Shown here: positions 9,319 to 17,333 of the stretch, in pieces
How positions within the stretch are numbered: the stretch's first letter is position 1
How the letters are laid out: each line of letters opens with the position of its first letter
From: CAWKGC01 sp963849005
GTDB taxonomy: Bacteria > Pseudomonadota > Gammaproteobacteria > Burkholderiales > Usitatibacteraceae
Direction: 5' to 3'
Length of the DNA: 64,000 nucleotides
Assembly (NCBI GenBank): GCA_963849005.1
Contig: CAWKGC010000019.1
Location: 62,001-126,000 of the forward strand
Made by a program: the position numbers and the translations under genes
The notes under the pieces: model-generated
The model's input: the letters and a program-made list of their open reading frames with translations, nothing else
Databases searched by the model: none
What the model was told of the DNA's origin: nothing

Positions 9319-10625
9319 AGGTCTTCTCCCACGATGCGTTCGATGTCGGCGAAGCGCATCTGCGCCTCGGCCTGGGCCTTCAGCCGCTCCTGTTTCGCGC
9401 GCTGGATCTGGCGCTGCGCGTCGAGCAGCGTGGTGAAGTCCACCTTGCCGTTCTCGTAGCCCGCGAGCGCGGACTGGAAGGTGAGTTCCGCCTGCGGCAG
9501 CAGGCTCCCGCCGGCGAGCGATTCGATGCGCCGCGCGGTCTCGAGCGCGACGAGGTTCTCCGCAAGCTCTCCGAGCGTGTCGTTGGCGGTCGCGTCGCGG
9601 CGCGAGCGGGCGGCGCTGGCCATGGCGCGGGCCTCGCGTTCCTGCGAACGGCGCGTGTCCAGCTGCAACGGGATCGCCACTTCAAGCATCAGTTCCCATT
9701 CGGAAATGCGGTTGCCCGACTGGATCGGCGAGAGCCCGACGGCGAAGTCGGGATAGCGGTTGCGGTCGGCGAGTTCCACGGTCTTGTCGGCGGCGCGAAT
9801 GCGCGCGTCCTCGGCGGCGAGCTTGGGGTTGCGGGCGCGGGCGCGCTCCTCGAGGTCGGCCGGCTGCAGGCGCGCAGGCGGCGGCAGCGCGCGCAAGCGC
9901 TCCGGCTCGGCGAGCGGCTCGCGCGGCCCGCGCGCGATGAGCGAATTCACGCGCGTCTTCGCGCGGGCGAGTTCGCTTTCCTGCGCGTACAGGTCGGCGC
10001 GCAGCGAGGTCTGCTCGACCTGCGCGCGGATGGCGTCTTGCTGCGCGCCCAGGCCGCCGGAGTAGCGTGCCTGCGCGACGCTCTCCAGCCGCGCGAGCAG
10101 CTCCAGCACCTCGCGCGTCAACCGGAGCGTCTGCGCGTTGTAGTAATACTGCGTGTACGCGCCCTTGATCTTCGTCGCCAGTTCGAGCCAGGTGCCGTCG
10201 GCGCGCCGCATGGCCGCTTCCGAGTCCGCCTCGGCGACTTCGCGCCTCAGGTCGCGCTTGCCGAAGAACGGAAGCGGCTGCAATACCGTGTACTTGGTGC
10301 TGCCCACCTTCGACGGATTCAGGCTGGGGGCCGCGTCGGACCCCTCGTTGGTGAAGTTGCGCCACTCGATGCGGAACGCCGGGTCGGGAAACGCGCCCGC
10401 GGGACCGACCCTGTCGCCCACGGCATCGGCTTCGTAACGCATGGCGGCAAACTCGGGATTCTTCTCGCGGGCGATTTCGAGCAGGCTCTCGACGCTGCGA
10501 CCGGGCGGCGATGACTGGGCGAGCGCGAGGCCTGCGCCGAGCGTGGCGGCGACAAGGAGCGCGAGGGAGCAAGCTTTCGGGCGGCGGGCGGTCCGCGCAA
10601 GGCGGGCGGGAATGGCAATCGACAT
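9315..10625 (-). CDS. cusC: CusC/CzcC-type TolC-family outer-membrane efflux protein
   Basis: 436 residues, exported outer-membrane channel of the tripartite pump. The N-terminus has an Arg-rich start and a hydrophobic signal ending ALAQSS; no lipobox Cys is seen. Two long TolC repeats are present, with alpha-helical signatures such as PDPAFRIEWRNFTNEG, VLQPLPFFGKRDLRREVAEA and LLDAQRQIQRAKQERLKAQA. It is the first pump gene, followed by cusB (4-base overlap) and cusA, and preceded by a small Cys/Met/His-rich protein gene 70 bases upstream. Confidence 0.9.
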   Translation of the reverse strand: MSIAIPARLARTARRPKACSLALLVAATLGAGLALAQSSPPGRSVESLLEIAREKNPEFAAMRYEADAVGDRVGPAGAFPDPAFRIEWRNFTNEGSDAAPSLNPSKVGSTKYTVLQPLPFFGKRDLRREVAEADSEAAMRRADGTWLELATKIKGAYTQYYYNAQTLRLTREVLELLARLESVAQARYSGGLGAQQDAIRAQVEQTSLRADLYAQESELARAKTRVNSLIARGPREPLAEPERLRALPPPARLQPADLEERARARNPKLAAEDARIRAADKTVELADRNRYPDFAVGLSPIQSGNRISEWELMLEVAIPLQLDTRRSQEREARAMASAARSRRDATANDTLGELAENLVALETARRIESLAGGSLLPQAELTFQSALAGYENGKVDFTTLLDAQRQIQRAKQERLKAQAEAQMRFADIERIVGEDL

Positions 10626-10695
10626 GGAACCTCCAGTGCATGACGGGACCGGGCACGGGAGCTTCCCGTGGCCGGCACTTCAAGCCACCGGAGGA

Positions 10696-11069
10696 TCAGA
10701 TGCGAAGTTGCAGGGGACGCGCGTCGGGCGGGGGCCCGTGCGCGGGAAGGAAGGCGGAGAGGACGACCGGGGCAGGGCCCGAGACGCGCGGCGCGGCAAG
10801 CACCGCGACCAGTGACCCCGACTGCGGAATCAATTGCCGGCAGCGGCTTGGCAATGTCGACGGACGCGGCGCCGTACTGGCAGTGCTGCGCGCAGGTGTT
10901 CGTGTTCGCGTCTGCCTGCGGGCAGCCTTCGAGGATGGGCTGCGGTCTCGTGCGCCATGCCGCCCATGTTCATCATCATCTCGCAGGCGTGCGCGGACGC
11001 GGCGAACTGGGCGAATGCCAGCGCGAAGGCGGCGAGCAATGCGGCAACGGTGCGACAACGACGGGTCAT
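10696..11069 (-). CDS. Small exported Cys/Met/His-rich protein (DUF2946/CopL-like?), two apparent frameshifts
   Basis: Signal peptide MTRRCRTVAALLAAFALAFA..., then a metal-ligand-rich segment CEMMMNMGGMAHETAAHP. Continuing into the next frame gives ILEGCPQADANTNTCAQHCQY, and after a second shift LIPQSGSLVAVLAAPRV... ending GPPPDARPLQLRI. Removing one extra base near 10930 and one near 10830 yields about 123 residues. Cys spacing and the Pro-rich, Arg-ended tail resemble the DUF2946/CopL family found beside copper-efflux operons. The position directly before cusC supports a copper role (inference). The frame repair is less certain than elsewhere because the family is poorly conserved. Confidence 0.55.
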
Positions 11070-11137
11070 GGGCAGGAGTATGCGCCGGCTGGGGCCGGGG
11101 CCAAATTGATCCAGAGCAAATCTTCTGACAGCAATCC

Positions 11138-12401
11138 TCAGCCCGGGTTCGCGTGCAGCCAGTCGAGCGCCAGCGCGGATAGCGTCTTCACCCCCAGCGG
11201 CAGGCAGTCCTCGTCGACGTAGAAGCGCGGGCTGTGGTTCGGCGCCGCGGTATTTGCATCCTTGTCCGGGGGCGTGCAGCCCATGAAATAGAAGAACCCG
11301 GGCACGACCTTCTGGTAGAAGGAAAAATCCTCGGCGCCGCAGATCCTGTCCACGACGTTCACCTTGCCTTCGCCCGCGAAACGCGCAAGCGTCGGGATCG
11401 ACCACTCGGTCAGCGCGGGATCGTTCACGGTCACGTCGTACCAGCGGTGGATGTGCACGTTCGCCCTCGCGCCGCCCGCGGCAGCGATCATCTCCGAGAT
11501 GCGCGTCACGTGGGTGTGCAACTCGTTGCGCTGTTCCTCGTCGAACGCGCGGATCGTGCCTTCGAGCTTGACCTCGTCGGGGATGATGTTGTGGCGCACG
11601 CCGCCCCGGATCACGCCGACGGTGACCACGGAGGGCGCCTTGTTGATGTTCATCTGCCGCGAGACGATGGTCTGCAGCCCCAGCACGATCTGGGACGTGA
11701 CCACGATCGGGTCGACCCCGCGCCACGGCATCGCCGCATGCGTCTGCGTGCCGCGCACGAACACCTTGAAGTCGTCGGCCGAGGCCATCATCGGGCCCGG
11801 ACCGGTAGCCGATCGCGCCCGTCGGGTAGATCGAGCTGATGTGCAGCCCGAAGATCGCCCCGACCTTCGGGCTTTCCATGCAGCCTTCCTCGATCATCAT
11901 CTTCGCGCCGCCGTTCTCGCCGATCGGCGGCGTCTCCTCGGCCGGCTGGAAGATGAATTTCACCGTGCCGGGGATGCTCGCGCGCATCGAGGCGAGCACT
12001 TCGGCCACGCCCATCAGCATCGCGGTGTGGGCGTCGTGGCCGCAGGCGTGCATGACGCCGCAGGACTGCCCGTTGTATTCCGCGGTGGCCACGCTCTTGA
12101 ACGGGACGTCGACCTCTTCCTTCACGGGGAGCGCATCCATGTCGGCCCGCAGCGCCACCACCGAACCGGGCTTGCCGCCCTTCAGTATCCCGACGACGCC
12201 GGTATAGGCGACCTTTTCCTTCACCTCGTCGAAGCCGAGCGCGCGCAGGTGGTCGGCGACGATCTTCGCCGTGCGCACTTCACGGTTGCCGAGCTCGGGG
12301 TTCTTGTGGAAGTCGCGGCGCCACGCGACCACCTTTGCCTCGACTGCTTTCGCCGCAGCCGCGATCGGGGGCATCGAAGGGAAACGGCGAGTGGGGTGCA
12401 T
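11138..12401 (-). CDS. M20 family amidohydrolase/metallopeptidase; one apparent frameshift
   Basis: About 420 residues after removing one extra base in the GGGCCC run near 11791-11797. Cytoplasmic di-metal hydrolase of the M20D/hippurate hydrolase-IAA-amino-acid hydrolase type. Catalytic motifs: MHACGHDAHTAMLMG, FQPAEETPPIGENGGAKMMI with the general-base Glu pair, PHNIIPDEVKLEGTIR-like dimerisation-domain segment (RHNIIPDEVKLEGT), and C-terminal GAEDFSFYQKVVPG. N-acyl amino acid amides are the usual substrates; the exact one cannot be read. Start ATG 12401 chosen; MPPIAAAAKAV (27 bases later) is an alternative. Divergent from the rhodanese gene. Confidence 0.88.
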
Positions 12402-12463
12402 TCATGGCGGCCTCGCGGGCAGGAAGAACCTCCATTCTAGCCGGGGTACGCGAGGGCGGTGCG

Positions 12464-12469
12464 TATAAT
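12464..12469 (+). promoter_or_regulatory. Probable -10 element for the rhodanese/MFS transcript
   Basis: TATAAT in the divergent gap between the M20 gene and the rhodanese gene, 31 bases before the chosen ATG. No good -35 is visible at the usual spacing. Confidence 0.35.
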
Positions 12470-12500
12470 CGCCGATCCCGGTTCCCCTGTTCGCGCGCCC

Positions 12501-12896
12501 ATGGACCACCTCACGCCCAAAGCGACTTTCGAATACCTGAAGGACAATCCCGACGCGGTCTTCATCGACTGCCGCAGCGAGATGGAATACATGTTCGTCG
12601 GGCACCCGAAGGGCTCGATGATGGTGCCCTGGTACGACGGCCCGGACTGGGAACTGAACCCGCATTTCGTCGGGCAGGTGAAGAAGCTCGCCGGCGCGAA
12701 TTTCCAGAAGCGGCCGATCGTGCTCATCTGCCGCAGCGGCAACCGCAGCATCGAGGCCGGCGAGGCGCTCGAGAAGTCCGGCTTCAAGCACGTGTTCAAC
12801 GTGCTGCACGGCTTCGAGGGCGAGCTCGACGAGAACCACCATCGCAACGCGGTCAGCGGCTGGCGCGTCGACGGCCTGCCGTGGGAGCAGTATTGA
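12501..12896 (+). CDS. Rhodanese-domain sulfurtransferase
   Basis: 131 residues, single rhodanese domain, cytoplasmic. The active-site loop is CRSGNRS with catalytic Cys77, preceded by the conserved FIDCRSEMEY...GHPKGSMMVPWY. Start ATG 12501 (MDHLTPKATFEYL) was preferred over one 42 bases upstream because the family begins close to this point and the extra residues would overlap the -10 element. It probably transfers sulfur between thiols; the specific acceptor is unknown. An MFS gene follows 33 bases later. Confidence 0.88.
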   Translation: MDHLTPKATFEYLKDNPDAVFIDCRSEMEYMFVGHPKGSMMVPWYDGPDWELNPHFVGQVKKLAGANFQKRPIVLICRSGNRSIEAGEALEKSGFKHVFNVLHGFEGELDENHHRNAVSGWRVDGLPWEQY

Positions 12897-12928
12897 GCGC
12901 TGCCGGCGCGGCCGCGGCACGCTAGCGC

Positions 12929-14218
12929 ATGGGCAAGGAACGCGGCGGCTACCCGCCGGCGAGCCTCGCGTGGGGCATGTGGGGCCTGGGGGCGGCGCTG
13001 TACATGGTCACCTTCTACCAGCGCGTCGCTCCCGCAGTGCTCACGCGCGAGTTGTCCCAGACATTCGAACTCACCGGGGCCGCGCTCGGCAACCTCTCCG
13101 CGTTCTATTTCTACAGCTACGTCGCGGTGCAGATCCCGACCGGGATGCTCGCCGACCGGCTCGGCCCGCGCAAGCTCCTGGCCACGGGCGCCGCGGTCAC
13201 CGCGCTCGGCATCCTGCTGTTCGCGCAGGCGCCTTCGCTCGCCGTGGCCAATGCCGGGCGGCTTCTGATCGGCGGGTTCTCCGGCGTGGCCTTCGTCTGC
13301 ATGCTCAAGCTTGCTTCGCACTGGATGCCGCCTTCGCGATTCGCATTTGCCACCGGCGTTGCGCTGTTCATCGGCATGATGGGAGCGACACTTGCCGGCG
13401 CGCCACTGCGCGCGCTCGCGGACGCGTTCGGCTGGCGTTCAGTGATGACTGTGAGCGCTGCCCTGACCGCGATGGTCGCGATCGCGGCGTGGGTGCTGGT
13501 GCGCGACGACCCGGTCGAGCGCGGTTATCGCAGCCATACCCTGCATGAGACCGCGGGCGTCGGGCATGGCTCGGCGCTCGCCGGGCTGCGCGAGGTGCTC
13601 GGCTATCGCAACACCGTGCTGCTGTTCTTCATCCCCGGCGCGATGTCGAGCGCCATCCTGTCGTTTGCCGGCCTGTGGGGCGTTCCCTTCCTCGTCTCGC
13701 AGTACGCGATGACCACGACGCAGGCGGCGACGCTCACTTCGGCCATGCTGGTTGCGTGGTCGGTTTCGAGCCTCGCCTACGGCCCCTTGTCGGAGCGCAT
13801 CGGGCGCAGGAAGCCGCTCTACCAGGGCGGCCTCGCCGTGATGCTCCTGCTGTGGTCCGTGCTGGTGTTCGTGCCGGGCCTCCCGACGGCCTTGCTCGCC
13901 GTGCTGCTCATGGCGATCGGCGTCTCGGGCGGCGTGTTCGTCCTCAATTTCGTGTTCTCCAAGGAAAGCGTGCCGCCACGGCTGGCAGGCACGGTCTCGG
14001 GCATCGCCAACATGGGGGTGATGTTCGGCGGGCTGGTGACGCAACCGCTGATGGGCTGGGTGCTCGACCGCCGCTGGGCCGGGGCGACGGCCGACGGCGT
14101 GCGCGTTTACGACCTCGCCGCGTGGCAGGCCGCGCTTTCGGTGGTGCTGGCGTGGGGCGCCGTGTCGCTCGTGCTGCTTGCGCTCACGCGCGAGACCTAT
14201 TGCCGGCAGTCGGCCTGA
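12929..14218 (+). CDS. MFS transporter, 12-TM
   Basis: 429 residues with 12 hydrophobic helices. The loop 2-3 MFS signature is present as GMLADRLGPRKLLATGAAV and its second-half repeat as YGPLSERIGRRKPLYQGGL. Substrate cannot be assigned; the N-terminus (WGLGAALYMVTFYQRVAPAVL) resembles organic-anion MFS members. It lies just downstream of a rhodanese gene and converges with a Bcr/CflA-type transporter, their 3' ends overlapping by 35 bases (14184-14218), so transcription from the two sides collides here. Confidence 0.82.
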   Translation: MGKERGGYPPASLAWGMWGLGAALYMVTFYQRVAPAVLTRELSQTFELTGAALGNLSAFYFYSYVAVQIPTGMLADRLGPRKLLATGAAVTALGILLFAQAPSLAVANAGRLLIGGFSGVAFVCMLKLASHWMPPSRFAFATGVALFIGMMGATLAGAPLRALADAFGWRSVMTVSAALTAMVAIAAWVLVRDDPVERGYRSHTLHETAGVGHGSALAGLREVLGYRNTVLLFFIPGAMSSAILSFAGLWGVPFLVSQYAMTTTQAATLTSAMLVAWSVSSLAYGPLSERIGRRKPLYQGGLAVMLLLWSVLVFVPGLPTALLAVLLMAIGVSGGVFVLNFVFSKESVPPRLAGTVSGIANMGVMFGGLVTQPLMGWVLDRRWAGATADGVRVYDLAAWQAALSVVLAWGAVSLVLLALTRETYCRQSA

Positions 14219-15458
14219 GTCGCCCGATCGGCGCCGCTTTGTGGCGGCGTTCGCGCTTCGCGATCCAGAGGTAGGCGAGCCAGCTCGCCAGCCCCACCGC
14301 CATCATCGCCAGCATCGCGAGCGAGAGCGCCAAGGTCGAGTGCGAGACCAGCGGCGAGATCACGCCGGCGGTGAGGGTGTTGATCATTCCCGAGACGAAG
14401 CCCTGCAGCGACGCCGCCATGCCGCGCCGCGTCGGGAAGAGGTCGAGCGTGACGATCGTGATCGACGGCATGGCCATCGCCGAGCCCGCCGCATAGAACA
14501 TGATCGGGATCACCGCCCACGGTATCGACGACTCGAAGAAAAGGCAGTACGCCACGTTCGCGACAGAAGCAGTGACCATGAACGCATAGGCCCGCGTTGC
14601 CGTTTGCGGCGGCTTCAAGCGGTGCGCGACGCGGCCCGAGATCCACGCGCCGAACATGATCCCGGTGATGCCCGGCAGGAACAGCCAGGCGTACTGGTCG
14701 GGCTGCAGGTGCAGGCGCTCGCCGAGGTACACCGGGGCCGAAACGATGTAGAGGAAGAACGCATTGAAATTGAATCCCACGGCGAGCGACAGGAGCAGGA
14801 AGCGCGCGTGGGCGCCGACTTCCTGGTATCCGCGCAGCAGCGCCATCGCGTGGAACGGCTGGCGCGCATGCTCGGGCAGCGTCTCGACGATCTGGCGCTG
14901 GCTCACCACCACGAGCACTGCGCTCACCGCGGCCAGGAACCAGAAGATCGAGGACCATCCGAACCACGTGTAAAGGTATCCCCCGACGATCGGCGCGACC
15001 GCCGGCGCAAGCCCGAAGAACAGCGTCACCATCGACATGAGGCGCTGCGCGTCTTCCTGCTCGTAGAGGTCGCGGATCATCGCGCGGCCGACCACCATGC
15101 CCGCGCCGGCGGACGCGCCCTGCAGCATGCGAAAGCCGATCAGCCAGTGGATCTCGGCGGAAAGCGCTGCGCCGATCGAGCCCAGCGTGAAGATCACGAG
15201 CGCGATGACGATCACTGGTTTCCTGCCGAAGCTGTCCGAGAGCGCGCCGTGGAACAGGAACATGAACCCGAAGGCGAGCAGGTAGGCCGAGAGCGTCTGC
15301 TGCATCTGCAAAGCGGTGGCCGGAAGCGCCGCCTGCATTCCGGCAAAGGCCGGCAGGTAGGTGTCGACCGAGAACGGCCCGAGGGTCGCCAGCCCGGCGA
15401 GGATCGCGGCGAGGTGCCAGCGCGGCCGGCTGTGGTGATGGTGGGAGCGCAAGGTCAT
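14184..15458 (-). CDS. Bcr/CflA-family drug:H+ antiporter (MFS)
   Basis: 424 residues, 12 TM helices. Diagnostic segments: DTYLPAFAGMQAAL in helix 1 (acidic residue conserved in Bcr/CflA), GALSDSFGRKPVIVIALVIF in loop 2-3, and motif C-like GAGMVVGRAMIRDLYEQEDAQRLMS. This family exports bicyclomycin, chloramphenicol, sulfonamides or small peptides; the natural substrate here is unknown. The N-terminus is His-rich (RSHHHHSR). About 280 bases upstream, to the di-heme gene, contain no further gene. Confidence 0.85.
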   Translation of the reverse strand: MTLRSHHHHSRPRWHLAAILAGLATLGPFSVDTYLPAFAGMQAALPATALQMQQTLSAYLLAFGFMFLFHGALSDSFGRKPVIVIALVIFTLGSIGAALSAEIHWLIGFRMLQGASAGAGMVVGRAMIRDLYEQEDAQRLMSMVTLFFGLAPAVAPIVGGYLYTWFGWSSIFWFLAAVSAVLVVVSQRQIVETLPEHARQPFHAMALLRGYQEVGAHARFLLLSLAVGFNFNAFFLYIVSAPVYLGERLHLQPDQYAWLFLPGITGIMFGAWISGRVAHRLKPPQTATRAYAFMVTASVANVAYCLFFESSIPWAVIPIMFYAAGSAMAMPSITIVTLDLFPTRRGMAASLQGFVSGMINTLTAGVISPLVSHSTLALSLAMLAMMAVGLASWLAYLWIAKRERRHKAAPIGRLRPTAGNRSRA

Positions 15459-15735
15459 GGCGGATTATCCCGCGCGCGCGGAATGCACGCACCGACAAGC
15501 ATCATTCGCGCGACTGCATCGCGGCACTTCGTCGTTCGTCCCCGACGGATTTCGTCGCATTTCGATCCTGTCGGGAAACCAACTCGTTGATTGTGATTGC
15601 CGAATGGCGCTTGGCATGCATGATGCATTCGTTCATGCCGAGGCGCGAATGAACCGGGTCATCGGCGTTCGTACTTCGCCAAGAAGAACCGCGATTCCCG
15701 GCGCGCGCAGACCTCAACCATAGAGGAGCGCCATC

Positions 15736-17130
15736 ATGCTGAAGATCCCTTCCCGTCTCATTCCCGTAGTTGGTATCGTGGGTTCCCTGCTGTGCTTTCC
15801 GCTGGATGTTTCTTCGCAATCGTTCACCTCGCGGGCGCGCGATCCCGGTCCTCGCGGCGGCATTGCCGGCGCAGGCGCTCCGATTGCGGGGTTGAGCGCG
15901 GGCGAACTCGAGTACTTCAACGCCGGCAAGGCGGATTTCGAGGAACTCGAGGGAGTGGACGAAGGGCTTGGCCCGACCATGAATCTCGACGGTTGCGGCA
16001 GCTGTCATGCGCAACCCGCGGTCGGCGGCACCAGTCCGCCGCTGAATCCGCAGGTCGCTTTCGCCACCAAGATGGGAGCTAGGAATTCGCTGCCGCCGTT
16101 CATCCGCGCCAACGGGCCGGTCCGCGAGGCGCGCTTCGTGAAGAATGCCGACGGCACGCCCGACGGCGGCGTGCATGCGATCTTCACCATCACCGGGCGC
16201 AGCGACGCGCCCGGATGCCGCATCGCACAGCCGGATTTCGCCACACAGCTCGCGAATCGCAATGTGGTGTTCCGCATTCCCACGCCACTCTTCGGTGCCG
16301 GGCTGATCGAGCAGATCCCCGACGCGGCGATCATCGCCAACCAGGGCGCAGACGCGGCACTCAAGCAGCCGCTCGGCATCCGCGGCCGCACCAATGTCGT
16401 CGTTTCCGGGAACACCATGTCCGGCCAGACCAACAACAACGGCAACGACGGCACCATCGCGCGCTTCGGCTGGAAGGCGCAGAACAAGTCGCTTCTGCTG
16501 TTCTCGGGCGAGGCCTACAACGTCGAGATGGGCATCACCAACGAATTGTTCCAGACCGAGCGCGATGAAACGCCGTCCTGCCAGTTTGCGACTGTCCCGA
16601 ACGACTTCCAGGACACCGACGCTGCCACGCCACTCGAGGCGATGACGGGGATCCAGTTGTTCGCAATCTTCCAGCGCTTCCTCGCACCGCCGACGCCGTC
16701 TGCCGACACGCCCGGCGGCGCCGACGCGATCGGAAGGGGGAAGACGCTCTTCACCACGATCGGCTGCTCGCTTTGCCACACGCCGATGCTCAAGACCGGA
16801 AATTCCTCCGTGCCGGCGCTTCGCAACATCGTGGCCAATCTCTACTCCGACCTGCTGGTGCACGACATGGGTCCCGGGCTCGCCGACGGCATTTCGCAGG
16901 GGCAGGCAAGCGGCAGGGAGTTCCGCACCGCGCCCTTGTGGGGGCTCGGCCAGCGCCTGTTCTTCCTGCACGACGGCAGGACCTCGGACCTGATCGCGGC
17001 GATCCAGGCGCACCAGAGCGGCAGCGCGCGCAACGGCGACGCGTCCGAAGCGAATGAAGTCGTCCGCAACTACAACGATCTCTCCGAGTCGCGCAAGCAG
17101 GACCTGCTCAACTTCCTGCGTTCGCTCTAG
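15736..17130 (+). CDS. Di-heme c-type cytochrome oxidoreductase, exported
   Basis: 464 residues with a signal peptide (about 1-28, cleavage near SSQS). Two c-type heme motifs: CGSCH at residues 87-91 and CSLCH near 345, the second in a peroxidase-like C-terminal domain ending RTAPLWGLGQRLFFLHDGRT, characteristic of the di-heme oxidoreductase (thiol oxidoreductase, DUF1111) family. A periplasmic electron-transfer role is expected; substrate unknown. A GAGG-type ribosome site precedes ATG 15736. The stop codon TAG overlaps the stop of a comM 3'-end relic on the other strand (17127-17129). Confidence 0.85.
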   Translation: MLKIPSRLIPVVGIVGSLLCFPLDVSSQSFTSRARDPGPRGGIAGAGAPIAGLSAGELEYFNAGKADFEELEGVDEGLGPTMNLDGCGSCHAQPAVGGTSPPLNPQVAFATKMGARNSLPPFIRANGPVREARFVKNADGTPDGGVHAIFTITGRSDAPGCRIAQPDFATQLANRNVVFRIPTPLFGAGLIEQIPDAAIIANQGADAALKQPLGIRGRTNVVVSGNTMSGQTNNNGNDGTIARFGWKAQNKSLLLFSGEAYNVEMGITNELFQTERDETPSCQFATVPNDFQDTDAATPLEAMTGIQLFAIFQRFLAPPTPSADTPGGADAIGRGKTLFTTIGCSLCHTPMLKTGNSSVPALRNIVANLYSDLLVHDMGPGLADGISQGQASGREFRTAPLWGLGQRLFFLHDGRTSDLIAAIQAHQSGSARNGDASEANEVVRNYNDLSESRKQDLLNFLRSL

Positions 17131-17220
17131 GGACGGCGGTACTGGACGGCCTCGGCGACGTGCGCAGAGGCAATTTCGCCGGCGCCGGCGAGGTCGGCGA
17201 TTGAGCGCGAGGCACGCGGC
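17127..17220 (-). pseudogene. Relic of the comM 3' end
   Basis: In the minus strand these ~94 bases encode RASRSIADLAGAGEIASAHV then AEAVQYRRP and stop. The intact comM at 22522 ends RVSRSIADLAGAGEIAAAHV then AEAVQYRRP. At DNA level roughly 85 of the first 92 bases agree, so the copies are related but diverged. No further comM sequence precedes it. The fragment and the end of the real gene lie in the same orientation and bracket a 5.3-kb block. Confidence 0.85.
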
Positions 17221-17333
17221 TCCACCGCGCCGGCCGTCGGTACCACGAATGCCCGTGTGCGGCGAACCGACGCAGGAGGCCGCCATTCGGGTGATGTTGC
17301 CCCAAGGGCGTCGCGCTTTTCGAAAGTCCCTGC

